Assembly (NCBI GenBank): GCA_030146365.1
Contig: JASLBU010000220.1
Span: forward strand, 1-15,997
Source of the DNA: Candidatus Limnocylindria bacterium
Lineage (GTDB): Bacteria; Chloroflexota; Limnocylindria; QHBO01
Reading direction: 5' to 3'
DNA: 15,997 bases
Part shown: in pieces, positions 15,496 to 15,997 of the stretch
Layout of the letters: each line of letters begins with the position of its first letter
How positions within the stretch are numbered: the first letter of the stretch is position 1
Position numbers and translations under genes: made by a program
Notes under the pieces: model-generated
Seen by the model: only the letters and a program-made list of their open reading frames with translations
What the model was told of the DNA's origin: nothing
The model's database searches: none

Positions 15496-15997
15496 GGCGG
15501 TCGCCGCGGAAGGCGACCACCATGACCCCGACCAGGGCGAGGGCCGCGACCCCGCCGATCACGACCGGCAGCCGGAACAGCGGCTGTGCCTGCACCGACT
15601 GTGATTCGGCGGCCGGGTCGGGGGTCACCGGCAGTAAGCTCATGACGCGCTCCTGCTCCGCGTCGTCGATCTGCTCGAGCAGCAGGTTGCCGCTGCACAG
15701 GTTGGTGTGCAGCGCCCCGTCCTGCCGATGGGCCATCACCAGCCATCGCTCGCCAAGCGCGAAGGAGAAGCCGCAGGCCGCCCCTCCCGGGTCGTCCAGC
15801 GCCTGGACCTCGACGATAGCGTCCGTCGCGACCGACGCGCGCTCCACCTGAAAGGCATATCTGATGGTGCCCATCCCGATGGCGGCATCGCCGGCGCCGG
15901 GGGCAGTCTCGATCGGGGTGCCGATGAATGCCATCTCCGCCCCGGCCATCGACTCCACGGGGCCACCCATCATGGCGCAGGAGCAGGCGGCGACATG
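15488..15997 (-). CDS. TIMP/netrin (NTR)-like exported protein with C-terminal membrane anchor, 5' end cut by window
   Basis: The frame stays open to the window edge, so the true start and most of a presumed signal peptide lie outside. The visible 169 residues begin HVAACSCAMMGGP. C-x-C followed by a Met/Gly/Pro-rich turn and MAFIGTPIE resembles the mature N-terminus of tissue inhibitors of metalloproteinases and bacterial NTR modules. Further matches are CGFSFALGERWLVMA, then DGALHTNLCSGN, like the closing strands and final Cys of a TIMP domain. Four cysteines are placed to form two disulfides. After a linker, LPVVIGGVAALALVGVMVV is a membrane segment ending in RGDRLR, giving an outside-facing domain anchored by its C-terminus. 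VAAC also resembles a lipobox, so lipidation by Lgt is an alternative. ATG 15973 lies inside the domain and is not the likely start. Confidence 0.72.
   Translation of the reverse strand, partial: HVAACSCAMMGGPVESMAGAEMAFIGTPIETAPGAGDAAIGMGTIRYAFQVERASVATDAIVEVQALDDPGGAACGFSFALGERWLVMAHRQDGALHTNLCSGNLLLEQIDDAEQERVMSLLPVTPDPAAESQSVQAQPLFRLPVVIGGVAALALVGVMVVAFRGDRLR

Overview
The window is about 16 kb of ordinary-looking chromosome from a high-GC bacterium. Genes are tightly packed, there is no sign of an insertion sequence, integrase, phage gene, tRNA or CRISPR array, and codon use looks uniform. Protein motifs and the short TANNNT promoter boxes, several directly in front of GTG starts, suggest the high-GC Terrabacteria. 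I lean to an uncultured Chloroflexota lineage over Actinomycetota, with low confidence, because no taxonomic marker is present.

Left part (2-2755, + strand): the 3' end of a malate dehydrogenase gene overlaps a type II citrate synthase gene by 4 bp. Together they make and consume oxaloacetate at the entry to the TCA cycle. A metallo-beta-lactamase-fold hydrolase follows. Next (2752-6142, - strand) come methylmalonate-semialdehyde dehydrogenase, a cystathionine gamma-synthase/gamma-lyase and a four-helix membrane protein translationally coupled to it.

Middle (6283-9821, + strand): a large AAA-ATPase/LuxR regulator is followed by a DUF4242 (SCO4226-like) small protein with an unusually perfect ribosome binding site, a small secreted protein of unknown function, a strong hairpin and a small acidic unknown protein.

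Right part: on the - strand (9856-13059) an MFS exporter, prolipoprotein diacylglyceryl transferase (Lgt) and a cystathionine beta-synthase-type enzyme form a compact row. On the + strand (13186-15495) an SLC45-like MFS transporter overlaps a PlsC-type acyltransferase and is followed by a three-helix membrane protein. The window ends inside a - strand gene for a TIMP/netrin (NTR)-like exported protein with a C-terminal membrane anchor.

The two transsulfuration-type enzymes (3306-4460 and 9856-10935) could together convert homocysteine to cysteine. I found no convincing undescribed multi-gene system. The most unusual items are the TIMP-like protein, the set of leaderless GTG promoters, the DUF4242 leader and the unknown secreted protein.
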